From Tieghemiomyces parasiticus (lineage: Eukaryota; Kickxellomycota; Dimargaritomycetes; Dimargaritales; Dimargaritaceae), in the NCBI GenBank assembly GCA_027575765.1, contig JANBPT010000051.1, positions 27,723 through 91,722 of the forward strand: a stretch of 64,000 bases of DNA, in the 5' to 3' direction. The position numbers were made by a program, and so were the translations under genes. This document shows positions 1 through 11,032 of the stretch, piece by piece (positions within the stretch are counted from its first letter, which is position 1; every line of letters starts with the position of its first letter). The notes under the pieces are model-generated. The model ran no database searches. It was not told the DNA's origin and worked only from the letters and a program-made list of their open reading frames with translations.

Positions 1-559
1 CATTGAGTCGGTGAAACGGACTTCATACTCCCCTCAGCATTACCCTCGATGGACCAGTGACAGCCCACCCCAGCGGTCTTTCGCCATTACCAACCATCTG
101 TCCAGCCCACCAAGTCTGCCATTGCCAACATTGGCCGCGGTCACCCGCGGCAGCGGGATTGCTGAGGGCCAGCAGCCCCATCCTATTGATTTAGCCACGC
201 ATATAAGCTCACATTATCCGTCTCGGAGTGCAGAGAACTACATAAGGCGCGATCACATCACGTGCCATCTACACCGGCCGTCCCAGACGGCACCTAGTAG
301 TCCCTCTAGCTTCAATGCCACATCGCACGGAGAAACGAGCTACCTATCCTACACACCCAATGTCAGGCTTCCACCGCCCGTTGACGATTACCCCTTGTAC
401 CATCACACCGTGGGGTCCACCTCCTTGGGAGCTCCCCTGAAAAACCAACTCGTCCGTGCTCTAGCCTCTAGTGGTCTGAGCCCTGAAGTACTTAATCGGT
501 CCGAGTGGCAACCCATCCTGGCTACCATTGGCCGCTCTGACGCTGAGCGGGACAATTAA
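1..559 (+). CDS. 3' end of an unrecognised gene, truncated by the window
   Basis: An open frame runs in from the left edge (frame beginning at base 2) and stops at TAA 557-559, about 185 codons. No in-frame ATG lies near the edge, so this is the C-terminal part of a longer product. The visible protein is rich in Ser, Pro, Thr and His and looks disordered for most of its length. A slightly more ordered end of about 40 residues carries a Leu/Val-rich stretch (LKNQLVRALASSGLSPEVL) followed by Arg, Asp and Glu. No domain is recognised and function is unknown. A chance open frame is possible, but the length and consistent composition favour real coding. Confidence 0.5.
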   Translation, partial: IESVKRTSYSPQHYPRWTSDSPPQRSFAITNHLSSPPSLPLPTLAAVTRGSGIAEGQQPHPIDLATHISSHYPSRSAENYIRRDHITCHLHRPSQTAPSSPSSFNATSHGETSYLSYTPNVRLPPPVDDYPLYHHTVGSTSLGAPLKNQLVRALASSGLSPEVLNRSEWQPILATIGRSDAERDN

Positions 560-1534
560 TCATTCCGGTGTCTCGGCCAATGCCGCACTTAACCCAAACG
601 AAGCATGTATGTAAAAAAATAATGGCGAATGTGCTACCCCTCATAGTATAAAACTCTCCTAAACTATTCCAAATTGATGAATTTCTAGTCAATCCTATGT
701 CAGTTGTTGCAGGGAAAGCCCACCTTCTTCGATCTGCGGCCTTAGTGTGGGGACCTATACAGGCGTTAGCGATGTTTCAGTATGAGCGGAAAACCCGTAT
801 GATTGGGCCAAGTCGGGACGACGTTCTCCAGTGGGCGGGTGAGGTCGTCGTTGACGAGGCACCCTAGAAAAACGATTCCCGCCCCTGCGTTAGTTAAATC
901 GCTTCCGGGCACTTTACTCTCCTCTGAAGGCGACCTTGACCATTACCACCCCTCTGCCGGTTTTCACGAAGTAGCTCCCTACCCCCGACTTATACGCGGC
1001 TACTGCATGTATTGCACCTTTTAAATACCCGGTCAATGTGCCTTGGTTTAGCTAATGACTGAACAAAATTTACAATAGTATCCTGTAATTCAACATATTG
1101 CTGGGTTTGACCTTGCTAGATATACGAGTATAGCAGGTAGTTCCACCTATTGATCCCAGTCGTACGTACCTTATTTTCCCTTATCCTCATCCTCTTTACT
1201 TGCCAATGGTATATTCCCTCAATACTAAGCCCCAATTGTACACGAGATTGACCCATGGCAGCACACGATAGGGGTGTAAATATTGACCGAGTAATCATCA
1301 GCTGAGGTCAGGGGCCATTTCGAAGTCGATGTTTAGGATTGGTATTTCTCTGTCGGCTGAGTTAGTATCTGTACATTTCGTTTGACGACTGCCAGTGTTT
1401 GATATGTAGTCGTTCATTTTTTAACGAAGATTGGCGACCAGTGTAATACATTCTACACCCTCGTACAAGCCCACTTTCGGCTCGTAGCGACGCATGTGTC
1501 TCGTACCATCAAACCTTACTTGTTCTCAAACTGA
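560..1534. other. Intergenic region without a supported gene
   Basis: This stretch is mixed in composition and contains only short open frames without recognisable domains. It holds the 3' flank of the left-edge gene and the 3' flank of the minus-strand acetyltransferase, so the two flanking genes are convergent. No tRNA-like B box or other RNA gene is seen. Confidence 0.5.
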
Positions 1535-2116
1535 TCACACTGGTCGAAGAAGCTTCGACATCCGCACATGGGGTGCCCCTTTCTTCAAATATACACCCCG
1601 CTCGGCGTCCACGACATAACCCATTTTCGTGTAAAATGGCGCCTGACGGGCCACAGCGTCGAGTACGATAGCTTCGTGCTGCGGAAACCGATCCATAATC
1701 ACTCGTTCCGCTTCGTGCATGAGCAGCCGGCCAATGCCCAACGATCGGTGGGTCCGGCGAACAGCCACTTTACCAACCTGTACCCAGGGGTTGCCGTCGA
1801 GGGTCTCAAAGATGCGCAAGGTGCCGATGGGCAATGGGGAATCGTCCGGCGTTGCTTGGTCGCCATCCTGGTCTGCAGAAGCGGGGTCGGACAAATCACT
1901 GCTGCTGCGGCCATCGCTGCCGTGGGATTGAGCAATTGTGATGGCTATGAGATGCAGGGCCCGGACATCTACGCCGTCATTCTCGCTGGTAAGGTCAAAG
2001 CCACCTTCGTCGACAAATACTGCACGGCGGAGGGCGCGGCAGGAATCTACCTCGGCGCGACTTTCTGTAAGGCGGACGGTTAGGGGTGGTGTGGACAGGG
2101 TGGTCGATGAGGGCAT
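1535..2116 (-). CDS. GNAT-family N-acetyltransferase (ElaA/YjcF-like)
   Basis: Single-exon 193-residue protein starting at ATG 2116. The N-terminal motif RRAVFVDEGGF resembles the opening of ElaA/YjcF-type acetyltransferases. The acetyl-CoA-binding motif A follows (QVGKVAVRRTHRSLGIGRLLM, where R-S-L-G-I-G-R is the Q/R-x-x-G-x-G/A loop). The C-terminal segment with LDAV, APFYTKMGYV and GAPHVRMSKLL is the usual motif B and end of this family. An Asp/Ser-rich insert (about residues 65-92) lies between the first strands and is probably a surface loop. The family transfers acetyl from acetyl-CoA to an amine; the substrate here cannot be told. No signal peptide or membrane segment is seen, so it is probably cytosolic. 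Confidence 0.88.
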   Translation of the reverse strand: MPSSTTLSTPPLTVRLTESRAEVDSCRALRRAVFVDEGGFDLTSENDGVDVRALHLIAITIAQSHGSDGRSSSDLSDPASADQDGDQATPDDSPLPIGTLRIFETLDGNPWVQVGKVAVRRTHRSLGIGRLLMHEAERVIMDRFPQHEAIVLDAVARQAPFYTKMGYVVDAERGVYLKKGAPHVRMSKLLRPV

Positions 2117-4200
2117 GATGGGGAAGTTAGAGGTTTGTCACATGCGTCTTAATGGGGGACTAGAGGTTGCAAAGCAGGCGTGGGGTATATGCCACTGGCG
2201 TGGAAGGGCCTGTGAACCCGGTAGCGCCAGTGATTTTAAGGCCATGGTCGGTTCACATTGACTACAAGTCAACCCTCCTAGCCTTGATCCCCAGGCTCCC
2301 GCTTTTAAGATTCCATTTTATACAAAGGAGGCTTTACTGCGACACATTGTGAGTGGGAGTGATACGTACCATGCCAACAAACGCAACTGGGGTACTGTAA
2401 GGCCCACTTTGCACCAATATTGATACACTGTATCGCATCCAAGTTCTTTGGTCAGCAAGTATGGTTATTGACGATGTGTCCAATGCAGCACGTGGAGCAT
2501 CCTAGCCCACCGACCAGGCCCACCTGTTCCTGCAATCAGCCCCAATGCTGGCTGTGCTCGACCGACAGTTCTGATTACGATGGCCTTAGAGGCACATCCA
2601 CCAAGCTACAAGCGCAAGCCACGCTAGTATGGCTATTGTCGTACCTTAACACGGTAAAAAGTGAGAATAGTTTAGCACGTCAATACCTTTTCATTAAGGT
2701 GGATAAGCGCCAGCAATTTATAATAAAACGTTAGTCAACATTCCTTGGTTTACCACCGAGCTGGATCTTTGTGTTGGAGCGACGGCTACGGTTTAGCGGA
2801 GGCGCTGTCGTGCGCAGTCCGTGATATAACCTCGGGTGGTGGCAGTTACCGATAAAATATCGTGCCAAGGTCCAGCCACTCACGGGTAAACCTATTCCCA
2901 GATAAGGTTCCTGGCTATGTGGTGTGCGGAGGCACAGCACTATTCTTTCTGCAGTTAGTCTATTCTGTCCATTGCGACTGCTTACGTGAGTCTGCAGCTA
3001 CCTGCAGGTAGCAGTCCGATTTGCTTGTCCAATATGTGACCCCCCTTTACCACTCTCCTCGCCCCCCTTGCTTACCACTCTCCTCGCCCCCCTTGCTTAC
3101 CACTCTATCCAACAGGTCACGCGGGCTATTCCCGTCATAGAGAGCACCCGGCCGAACACCTCCAGCTAGGTTCCGGAATAGGCAATCAGGAGGGCGAGTC
3201 CGTCTCGATTCTGGCGGATACCGCAGGACCCCTTGCCTACCCCACAGTACATAATGGTTAGTATGTATCGCGGGGGTCAGGCGGTCCCATCTAGTGACCA
3301 AAGTCGGTAATATTTTTGTCCGCCAGATTGTTTCCCTGGGCCGTGACTCTTCGGCCACAGTGACCTATCCCACTGTCAGTGTGGTTTTAGTATAGCCGTT
3401 GGCTGACCTTCGGATCTTGTACGATATTGCACCACGGGGTGACCACCTTGGTTGCGCCGTCGAGCCACATCTCACCATCTAAGCCCTCCCCGCTCTCGCA
3501 GCCACCCTAGTAACCCAGGTCTGCATATCAGACACTTCATCTTCAGTCGTCCTCCGACTATTAACCCGGTCTGTTCCGACACCTAATCTCTCCTGCCTCC
3601 CTGCTGCCACCTTCGTCTCTACCGAATCCTAAATGGATGCGGATTAGGGCTGTACAGGTTAGTGGGGACATTGCCTAGTATAAATACCCTCTCATGAGCC
3701 CTTGGGGGCTTCCACTAGCACTTCTTCCCCTCCGGCCTCCACCACTGCCCCTCACCCTTTGCACCCGCTAGTATCCTGCAGAAACACACCCCGCCGGCTC
3801 CAGACCAGGCCTTGGCATACATTGCCCATACCCTCCACACCGAACGTTGTTTTTTGTAAACCCTCTCCGCGATTAGAATACTGTGCCAGCTGTCTGGTGA
3901 CTCATCGGCTGAGACCCCGCGACCACGCACGCCTCGGCCCACCACTTACCAGCCGTACTTGCAGAGGTACACCGTTTGCTCTATAGGGCTTTCCATTTGC
4001 CGTGATAGTGGGTCTTTTTACGCTTCCACCGCCCCCCCCGGTGCCGACAACCCACTCCGCCTATTCGCTCTTACTAGCTTGGCAGTCGCCTTCCTTTCGG
4101 CTCTGCTATCTACTCCCACGCCCTTGCCCTTCGTCGCCGCGTGCTCTTTCGTCGTCTGGTTCCAAGCCTCTCCCCTCGTATCACCCGCCCGTATTTAAAC
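2117..4200. other. Intergenic region between acetyltransferase and aminotransferase
   Basis: A divergent intergenic region of about 2.1 kb. The half nearest the aminotransferase (about 3480-4200) is strongly C/T-rich on the plus strand, as seen upstream of several other starts in this window, and probably carries promoter and 5' leader. A 25-bp tandem repeat lies at 3047-3106. A TATA-like stretch (AGTATAAATACC) lies near 3677. No gene is supported. Confidence 0.5.
3047..3106. repeat. 25-bp tandem repeat, about 2.4 copies
   Basis: Two identical consecutive 25-bp units (3047-3071 and 3072-3096) are followed by 10 matching bases of a third copy. The unit is C-rich and starts TTACCACTCTCC. It lies in an intergenic region with no obvious function, most simply replication slippage. 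Confidence 0.9.
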
Positions 4201-6311
4201 ATGCTTCGCGCCGCCGCCCACCGACTCCAGACTACCCCTCCACCCCTCGTTCTTTCCACATTCCGCCGGTCTCCATTTGATCCCCTTTGCGCATCCCACT
4301 ATTCCACCATGTCGCCCCCTGCCACCACAACCCAGACCGGAGGGTCTATCAGCTTACCTACAGCTCCCGGCAAGACCCTTTCCACCTCCGCGGCTTCCCT
4401 CCCTGTATCGTCCCGGCGCGTCAACGGTAACGGCCTCGATGTCTGGACCCTCTTCAACCAGCTCACCCAGCGCTACGGGGCCGTAAACCTTGGCCAGGGT
4501 TTCATGGGATTCCCAGCTCCGCAGTTTGTAAAGGAGGCGGGTCGCGAGGCCGTCATGGACGAATCAACCACCCAATACGCACCCCCGCGTGGCAAGCCCG
4601 AGCTGCGAAATGAGCTGGCTAAGCGCTACTCTGAGGCTTTCGGCCGCACGATCAACCCCGAAACGGAAATCGTCGTCACTGCCGGTGGCAATGAGGGCCT
4701 CCTCTGCACTTTCGCTGCCTTCCTCAACCCGGGCGACGAGGCTATCCTCATGGAGCCGGCCTTTGACCAGTATATCGTAAGTTGTTATGCAGGTTGCGCT
4801 GGGATAGCTACGACCCCTGGCTCTGACCCAACCAGGAGAAGGGGTGAGTAATTCATTTGGTGGTCAGGGGTGGGGTGGCTTTACTGACAGGTGGACACAG
4901 TACGGCGGTCGCGAGCTTGGAAGTAGAAGCGAGGGAAGCGACCGACTGCCGGTGCTCCTCCCTTGATGCCTCCCAAATAGACAGCTCATCCCGCTGCTGT
5001 CCATTCTAAATGTCCTGGGCCACTACTCACTCCTGGGTGGTAGCGTGTCAGGTTTGGATTCACGGGCGGAACCCCGGAATACCCAAAATTCTGCCAGTAT
5101 GGCGACCGCGCAGTAACCCCATGACAGAAACCGCGGATCAGCAGCACTGGATGCCCTATGGCTACCGATATCCACGGGGCTAGTGGGATACGGTAGGGCT
5201 GGAAATTGGTGCTGGCTGAGGGGTCAGCTACGTTCCTGCCGGAGTTGACAAGACTTACCCTTCCTTACCTTTGCTGGTTTGACGGCCCCTTACAGGACAT
5301 GTTTCCGCTGGTCCTTTTTTTGTACGTGCCCTCGTTAATCATTACTCACTCACGCCCTGATTTATCTTTCAACCCACTCACCCCCCCCCTTGCCTCCTCT
5401 TCCTCCTTTGACCACGCCAGATGAACCTCAAGATGGTCGAGGGTGTGCCCAAGTTTGTGCCTTTGACCGTCAGGGCAGGTGTGGACCCCACCCAGGGAGT
5501 CATCTCGGCCGACGACTGGGAGCTCAACATTGACGCTCTGCGCGCCCAAATCACGCCACGGACGCGGATCATCGTGCTCAACACGCCGCACAACCCCGTC
5601 GGCAAGGTGTTTACGCGGGAAGAACTCGAAGCTGTGGCTGCCATAGCCCAGGAGCACAACCTGGTAGTGCTGAGCGACGAGGTGTACGACCGGTTAACCT
5701 ATGAAGGTCGACCACACCTGTCCATCGCCACCCTGCCAGGCATGTGGGAACGCACTGTGGTGGCATGCAGCGCTGGCAAGGCCTTCGGCGTGACCGGCTG
5801 GCGTATCGGGTGGACGGTGGGTGCCGAGGCCCTCATGACGGCCTGCCTACGCGCCCATACGAGCTACGTCTTCACCGTCAACTCGCCCATGCAGGTGGCC
5901 ATCGCCAACGCATTCAAGGTGGCCCATGCCACGGGGTTCTTTGAACGCCAGCGTGATGAATACCTTGCCCGCCGGGGGCGGCTCACTCGCGCCTTGGATG
6001 CCGCCGGCCTCTCTTATACCATGCCCCACGGCTCCTACTTTGTCCTGGTTAATGCCCACAATGTGCGTATCCCGGACGGTTACCAATACCCCCCAGAAGT
6101 TGCCGACAAGGATGCTTGCTACAAAATGTGCTACTTTTTCACCCGCGAGATCGGCGTCACCGGTATCCCGCCCTCTGAGTTCTACTCGACACCCAACGCC
6201 CACCTGGCCCAGAACCTCATTCGCTTCGCATTTTGTAAACCTGACGACGTCCTCGATGAGGTTGCCAGGCGTTTGCAGCGGGTCAAAGCTTTCACCAAGT
6301 CTGACGCGTAA
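4201..6311 (+). CDS. BNA3: Kynurenine aminotransferase / cysteine-S-conjugate beta-lyase (fold-type I PLP enzyme)
   Basis: Exons join(4201..4776,5421..6311), phase 0, donor GTAAGT, acceptor GCCAG; 488 residues. The junction FDQYI/MNLKM aligns without a gap to the FDQYIPNIEM region of kynurenine aminotransferases, which supports the join. Visible family marks: NLGQGF near the N-terminus, TAGGNEGL, TPHNPVGKV (Asn ~250 contacts PLP), LSDEVYD (Asp ~278) and SAGKAFGVTGWRIGW with the Schiff-base Lys at about 312. These enzymes convert kynurenine to kynurenate with a 2-oxoacid. The first 36 residues are Arg-rich and lack acidic residues, like a mitochondrial presequence. A second in-frame ATG (4309) in good context (ACCATGTC) would give a 452-residue cytosolic form of normal family length. 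Dual targeting by alternative starts is inference. Confidence 0.9.
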
Positions 6312-9284
6312 TTATTTCGACCGGCCCTATCGACCTCGTATGCCTCGGTAACTCCTCTGATTCATCAGTGCTCGCCCAGTTTTTACCAGCTCTATTTTTT
6401 GTACAACCCATTATTCAATTATTATTATTTTTGATCGCTTTTACCTTCTTCGTCCTGTCTCTCTATTTTTATAGTAAATAGGTCACTACACCACTGTGCA
6501 CATGGAGTACTAGAACCCGATTGCTACGCAGATTGGGGATATACTAGTGCCTTGATCGGTGTGGTTAGCGAGGTATATACATTTATTATGAAAATGGTGT
6601 GATTTAGGATTCAATTCCGGTTGCGGAGTCGCCTAAACCAGCGAGCATCAAACCAGATAACTAACTGGCAACGTCAGGGGACTTGCCTGCAATGCGAACG
6701 TATGTATCCCACCAGAAGGACAATAGGAGACGTCAAGCAGCAGCCGCCACCAAAGACAGGCCAGTAATGATCCCAGTCTGTTGATCGTCAATTACTTATT
6801 GTCTCATCTCGAACTAGAACTATACTACAGACAGGCTACAGCTGACCAATGACGATCCTCACCTTGACCAATCCTCCACACCATTTTGTGTCACTCGTTC
6901 TTTAGACCAATATCGGCCGGTTCTCTGATGTTCAGCGGCCACATCTAGCCATCACTTTTTCTCTACACATTCACAGCTATCGGATTGACGAGTACTTCAG
7001 ATAATTATATGTTTCTTCGCCTTATATAAGGTGTCCCATGGCTCATCCTCGGTATAGGTGCTTGCATATACAACCACTCGGTTAGTTACTAGCTTCATAT
7101 TAGCTCCACACCCCAGTCTACGCCTATCATAAACGTCGAGGCTTTTGAAGTAGTATGCAGCGGGATTATTGAGTGAGGCCACCGATGACATGACCCAAAT
7201 ATTTCCATGTTAACTATAACGGGCCTCGGCCCCGCCATCATCTGCGGAATATTACGTGGTGTAGCGTTGATTGTTTAATTCAGGTATTGTTGTTAACGTG
7301 CGGCTCTACTACTCACAGTCGGATTCATTTATCCAAGGTTATTGGCCTTGTCCTGGGGATTAGACGTAAATCCCTAGTGTGGAATCCATCGTTTAGTCCA
7401 CTCGGCCCGAGCCACGCTATGGCCAATTCACAACCAACCATTTCCTGCAAGGTAACTTGGAATATCTTCCTGACGCGTTACATCGACGCCGAAGAGGTTA
7501 TATAAGGGACACCCGGACGTCGGCGTTGTCACTCGATTCCAAGATCACATCCAAGAACCCCACCATATGTTTCCCAGGTCTCGATCCTGACGCCAAGCTT
7601 AACACAGTCCTCGGAACTCCGCTCTTGATCCCCCCGCCTCCCTGTCACCCAGTTCGTCACCGAGAATGGCCAAAGCCGGCCGACTATAAGGTGCAACTGG
7701 CTACCGTCTTGGTTATCAGCTCCGACCAGCCTCAAAGGCATGGGTCCACTAGTAACCATGGGCGGAAGTTCTTCGATATACTGGTCGCGGTGGCTCAGGG
7801 CATACTACCCGTGCTTTGACGGGTGATGGGCAGCCTAGCTAACCATTAGGCATTTTGATCGATCGCAGGTGATCGAGTTGACGCCTTAGGACCTTACCAA
7901 TTAGTTCACCACCGTGAAGCTTACCTTGATCGAAAGTCTCGAGTATCCAATAATGCCATGTAAAGCCACTGTCGGTGACATGATTAGGGTCCGCAACGTC
8001 GAGCGCCAGCAACCTCTGCAGCCCATCAGCGCTATCGACTCTCCTGGTGATGCCCTTACCCTTTCAGGACCCGGTGACGAAATGGGCGAAGTCCACCAAT
8101 AGCACCGCACCAGAGTACGAAGGTCGCACTATCACCTCCGCCGAGTTCGATCACATTGCCTCGGTTCTGGTCCAGGGACTCATACGTGGCCAAAGGACCT
8201 GACCCGATGCGCACTTCGCCCTCCTCCAGCTCGAATCCGTCGAGTTCGTTGTAGCTCTATTCAGCATGCTTAAGTCCCGTGCTGCTTCTGCGCCCATCGA
8301 TCCGGAGTATGTAGAAGAGAGCGTCCGTTACATTCTCAGAGACAGTCCAGTCACCTTGGTTTTAACCAATTCGACGGCCCGGAACTCTTTGGCAGCCATC
8401 CTATATACCCCGATGCCAATGGTGAACGACTGGCTGGTAAAATTCCACGCTTCAACTCAGCTCGATCAGCCTTCTGACACTGACAGCACTCAATGATCGA
8501 CCCCAACCTTTACTGGCTACAGCCTGATTACAGTCACCGAGGAACCCGTTGGGAGGTCTCCCGGCACAAGGCCAAAACCTTCTGACATATACAACCTTCC
8601 CGATGGAATTCATTCACCTGGATTACCATCATGAATCTGCCGCTCTTTCATGATCAAGAGGATTGTAGCCTTCCGACTTTAGAGGCGAGCTCGGCTGGAT
8701 CTTGGACCCTCCCTATCATGGAGGGGGGGAGCGGAACAAGGCCCCTCACCTACACCAAACAGCGTTCCATCATCCGCAACAGCATAGGGTTTAAAGAGGG
8801 CGAATTGTCCCTACATATGTATTCTTTAAGTGTGCAATAATGGTCATTTTTCCCCCTTAGCCTTTATCACCAATTGAGTCTCCCTTGAGCTTCCCTCTAT
8901 CCGCTCCCGTCCCTCAGGCCGCATACCTCGTTATAATTCTCAAGGCAGCAGCAGGCGACCAGTAGAGCCATATGGGGCGCAATGTAAAGGGCTTAAGCAC
9001 CTCTAACTACTCCTTAACAACAAACGGGCACAGGCATGACAGTAACCGCTTGACATGCTATGGCATCGTATGTCAGTCAAACATTCCCAAATGTCCTCAG
9101 GGCACGTCAAGGTATATTTCGGTTTTAAATATGAAGTTCAATAGACAATTAAGTAAATCCTACATTGTTATCGGTATGAAGTGCACATCGCCTAGTGTTG
9201 CCAGTACAATGGGTGACGGGGTCATGGGCGTGGTGCAGTGTGTGTTGTATCAAACCAGGGCCGATGGGCCGGCGCTGACAAAAC
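6312..9284. other. Long intergenic stretch with coding relics only
   Basis: About 3 kb without an intact gene. The first part (6312-7280) is AT-richer and holds the 3' flank of the aminotransferase. From about 7500 to 8840 the plus strand shows several short, protein-like open frames in different frames broken by stops; the best piece is annotated separately as a putative pseudogene. No terminal repeats or transposase motifs were recognised. Confidence 0.4.
8125..8496 (+). pseudogene. Putative decayed coding sequence of unknown identity
   Basis: Two adjacent plus-strand pieces read like one protein broken by a stop or frameshift. The first (about 8125-8203) contains ITSAEFDHIASVLVQG and ends in TGA. 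The second (about 8205-8496) contains LQLESVEFVVALFSMLKSR and DPEYVEESVRYILRDSP and stops at TGA 8494-8496. Both have the alternating hydrophobic/polar pattern of helices, unlike neighbouring non-coding frames. Further degraded pieces may lie at 7570-7818 and 8640-8840. No family is recognised; a retroelement gag or a dead host gene are both possible. It may also be chance. Confidence 0.3.
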
Positions 9285-9503
9285 TTAAAGCTTACGTTCA
9301 AAGTAGTTGGTACTGGCCAGAATGCTGGCGCCAAAATCGAACACACGCTCACCGATGCCCAGGTATGTGTTGATACCCGAGCGGATTTCCTTGCTTTCGA
9401 TGCTTTCTTGCTTAAATGTGAGGCCCGTAGAGCGACGGATGCCGGCTAGTACGGCTGAGATGAGAACGGCATCGGCCGCATAGTGTACGAGACGCCCAAC
9501 CAT
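9285..9503 (-). CDS. ATG44: Mitofissin Atg44/Mdi1-like small mitochondrial fission factor (DUF1748)
   Basis: Single-exon 72-residue protein starting at ATG 9503 and ending at TAA 9285-9287. The length matches yeast and fission yeast Atg44 (about 73 residues). The hallmark N-terminus MVGRLVHYAADAVLIS is followed by AGIRRSTGLTF, a central YLGIGERVFDFGASIL and a C-terminal NYFERK, the pattern of the DUF1748 family. Members sit in the mitochondrial intermembrane space, bind lipid, and drive membrane fission needed for mitophagy. An in-frame extension upstream to 9542 lacks an ATG, so the MVGR start is chosen. The sense strand upstream is C/T-rich, as at other starts here. Family assignment is firm; function is by family. 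Confidence 0.88.
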   Translation of the reverse strand: MVGRLVHYAADAVLISAVLAGIRRSTGLTFKQESIESKEIRSGINTYLGIGERVFDFGASILASTNYFERKL

Positions 9504-10498
9504 ATTGAATAGAGGGGCGAGCAGCAAGGGGGCAAGGAACAACAGTTTGACAGGCTAACGCGCGAGGGTCGGCAGGGAGAGCGGGGACGGGGCGCTGCTA
9601 TAGTGATGGGCAGACTGATGTGGTGGTGAGGCGTGGTACGCACTGGGAAAGGAAACTGGTTGACGGGCGACGGTTGAATGGGGAGGGATATTGGCGAATG
9701 GAAAAAAGAATTGGTAGTGAGTTAGGGACCAAGCGTTCTCTATGGTAGAAGAATTGGAATCGGTGGCGAGTCGGGTGACCCGGGGGGCGGGGATGTGCGG
9801 GTGAGCAACGCGGCGGGATTAGGGTGAGGCGTGCACGATCAAAGGTTAGGTGGTCACGGGCATACCTGGGGGCGAGAGGACCGGCAGAAGCCAAAGGAAC
9901 GAGAGCAGTACAGGTGAACAGAATTAAGGAGGTGGAGGAGATAAGTTTATACGAGGGCGGGTTGAGGATTCTGACGTTTATTATCTTGGGAGGTAAGTTA
10001 CCATTTGAGCAGCGGGCCGGAGGTTCTCGGGCCAGGCTATTGCCAAGGCTGACGTGGCCTGCTGGAAACATTGGCGGTACCATCCGCAGCTGAGCTGCGC
10101 CCTTGAGGATGAACTATGGTGATCCCCCCGCCGTCGCAAACCCAGGCTAATGGCCCTCGGCCATCATCAGCCCTTGGCCTGCCGTACAGCCATACGGAAT
10201 TGTAATTGTAAGCCCACAGAACGACGGGGCCAGCCGCAGCGAGGAGTGCCAAGTTAACGTAGTGAACGTCTATAAATGGGGATACTACAGGTATTTACTA
10301 TGAAGGCGGATATTAGTGCGAGGAGCCGAATCTGGTACGAAATGAAACGAAAAGGAGCCCACCAATGGTAGGAAGAAAAAGTAGCAGAGCGTCAGCCGTG
10401 GGTAGAATAGAGGCAGGCAACTTTCGTAGTCGAGACCTATATGCGAATGTGGCTGGAACCTCACTACGTGCAAACTGCGTTTCTAGGCAAGTACACAG
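9504..10498. other. Intergenic region upstream of ATG44
   Basis: The minus (sense) strand of the ATG44-proximal half is C/T-rich and probably contains its promoter and leader. Open frames on both strands here have the skewed composition of C/T-rich leader DNA and no recognisable domain. The far end is the 3' flank of the minus-strand wall-protein gene. Confidence 0.5.
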
Positions 10499-11032
10499 TT
10501 AGACGTAGTTCATGGTTAGTACGCCGCCCACGACGAGGGCGAAGGTGGCACAAGACACGTATCCGCCACCGACGGCTGAGTTGTGCTCGTCATCGTCGCT
10601 GCTCTGGGCGGTGGGCTGGCTACCATCGGAGGCGGCGCTCGACTGAGTGGGCTTGGTACCGGCCTCGCGAATACTGAAAGGCTGGCTGCGAGCAACTTCC
10701 GTACCACTGCCGAACGCAGGGTCGGCACCGGCTACGCGCATGACGATGACCCAGTTATCGCCAACCGTCCCCCGCTCCACTACTATTTTGGTCGAGCGGT
10801 CGGCGGTGGAAATGGCGTTGGCCACGGCGTAGTCCCCAACGAACTTCTGGTTATGGCCCTGCAGGAAGATGCTGACCAACGACGGGTAGTTGTCCTTAAG
10901 GTCCCAGCGGATGTAGAGGGGTTCGCCCTCCACAGCGTAGATGCTTGAGGACGGCTCCGTGACGCTGATACCGGCCAGGACCATCGCCGCTAGCGAGAAC
11001 AGGCAGGTAAGGAAGGAGAGCACGGACTTCAT
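10499..11032 (-). CDS. GPI-anchored cell-wall protein with Kre9/Knh1-like N-terminal domain
   Basis: Single-exon 177-residue protein from ATG 11032 to TAA 10499-10501. Residues 1-20 form a signal peptide (MKSVLSFLTCLFSLAAMVLA). Residues about 22-121 match the Ser/Thr-rich GPI-anchored membrane family of Kre9/Knh1 type: ISVTEPSSSIYAVEGEPLYIRW opening, then SIFLQ, the NWVIVMRV core and SQPFSI end. A Ser/Thr/Asp-rich linker (about 122-150) precedes a small-residue site (NSAVGGG) and a hydrophobic C-terminus, which together look like a GPI-attachment signal. Homologues are secreted, anchored to plasma membrane or wall glucan, and affect wall assembly. Its own role is unknown. Confidence 0.85.
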   Translation of the reverse strand: MKSVLSFLTCLFSLAAMVLAGISVTEPSSSIYAVEGEPLYIRWDLKDNYPSLVSIFLQGHNQKFVGDYAVANAISTADRSTKIVVERGTVGDNWVIVMRVAGADPAFGSGTEVARSQPFSIREAGTKPTQSSAASDGSQPTAQSSDDDEHNSAVGGGYVSCATFALVVGGVLTMNYV

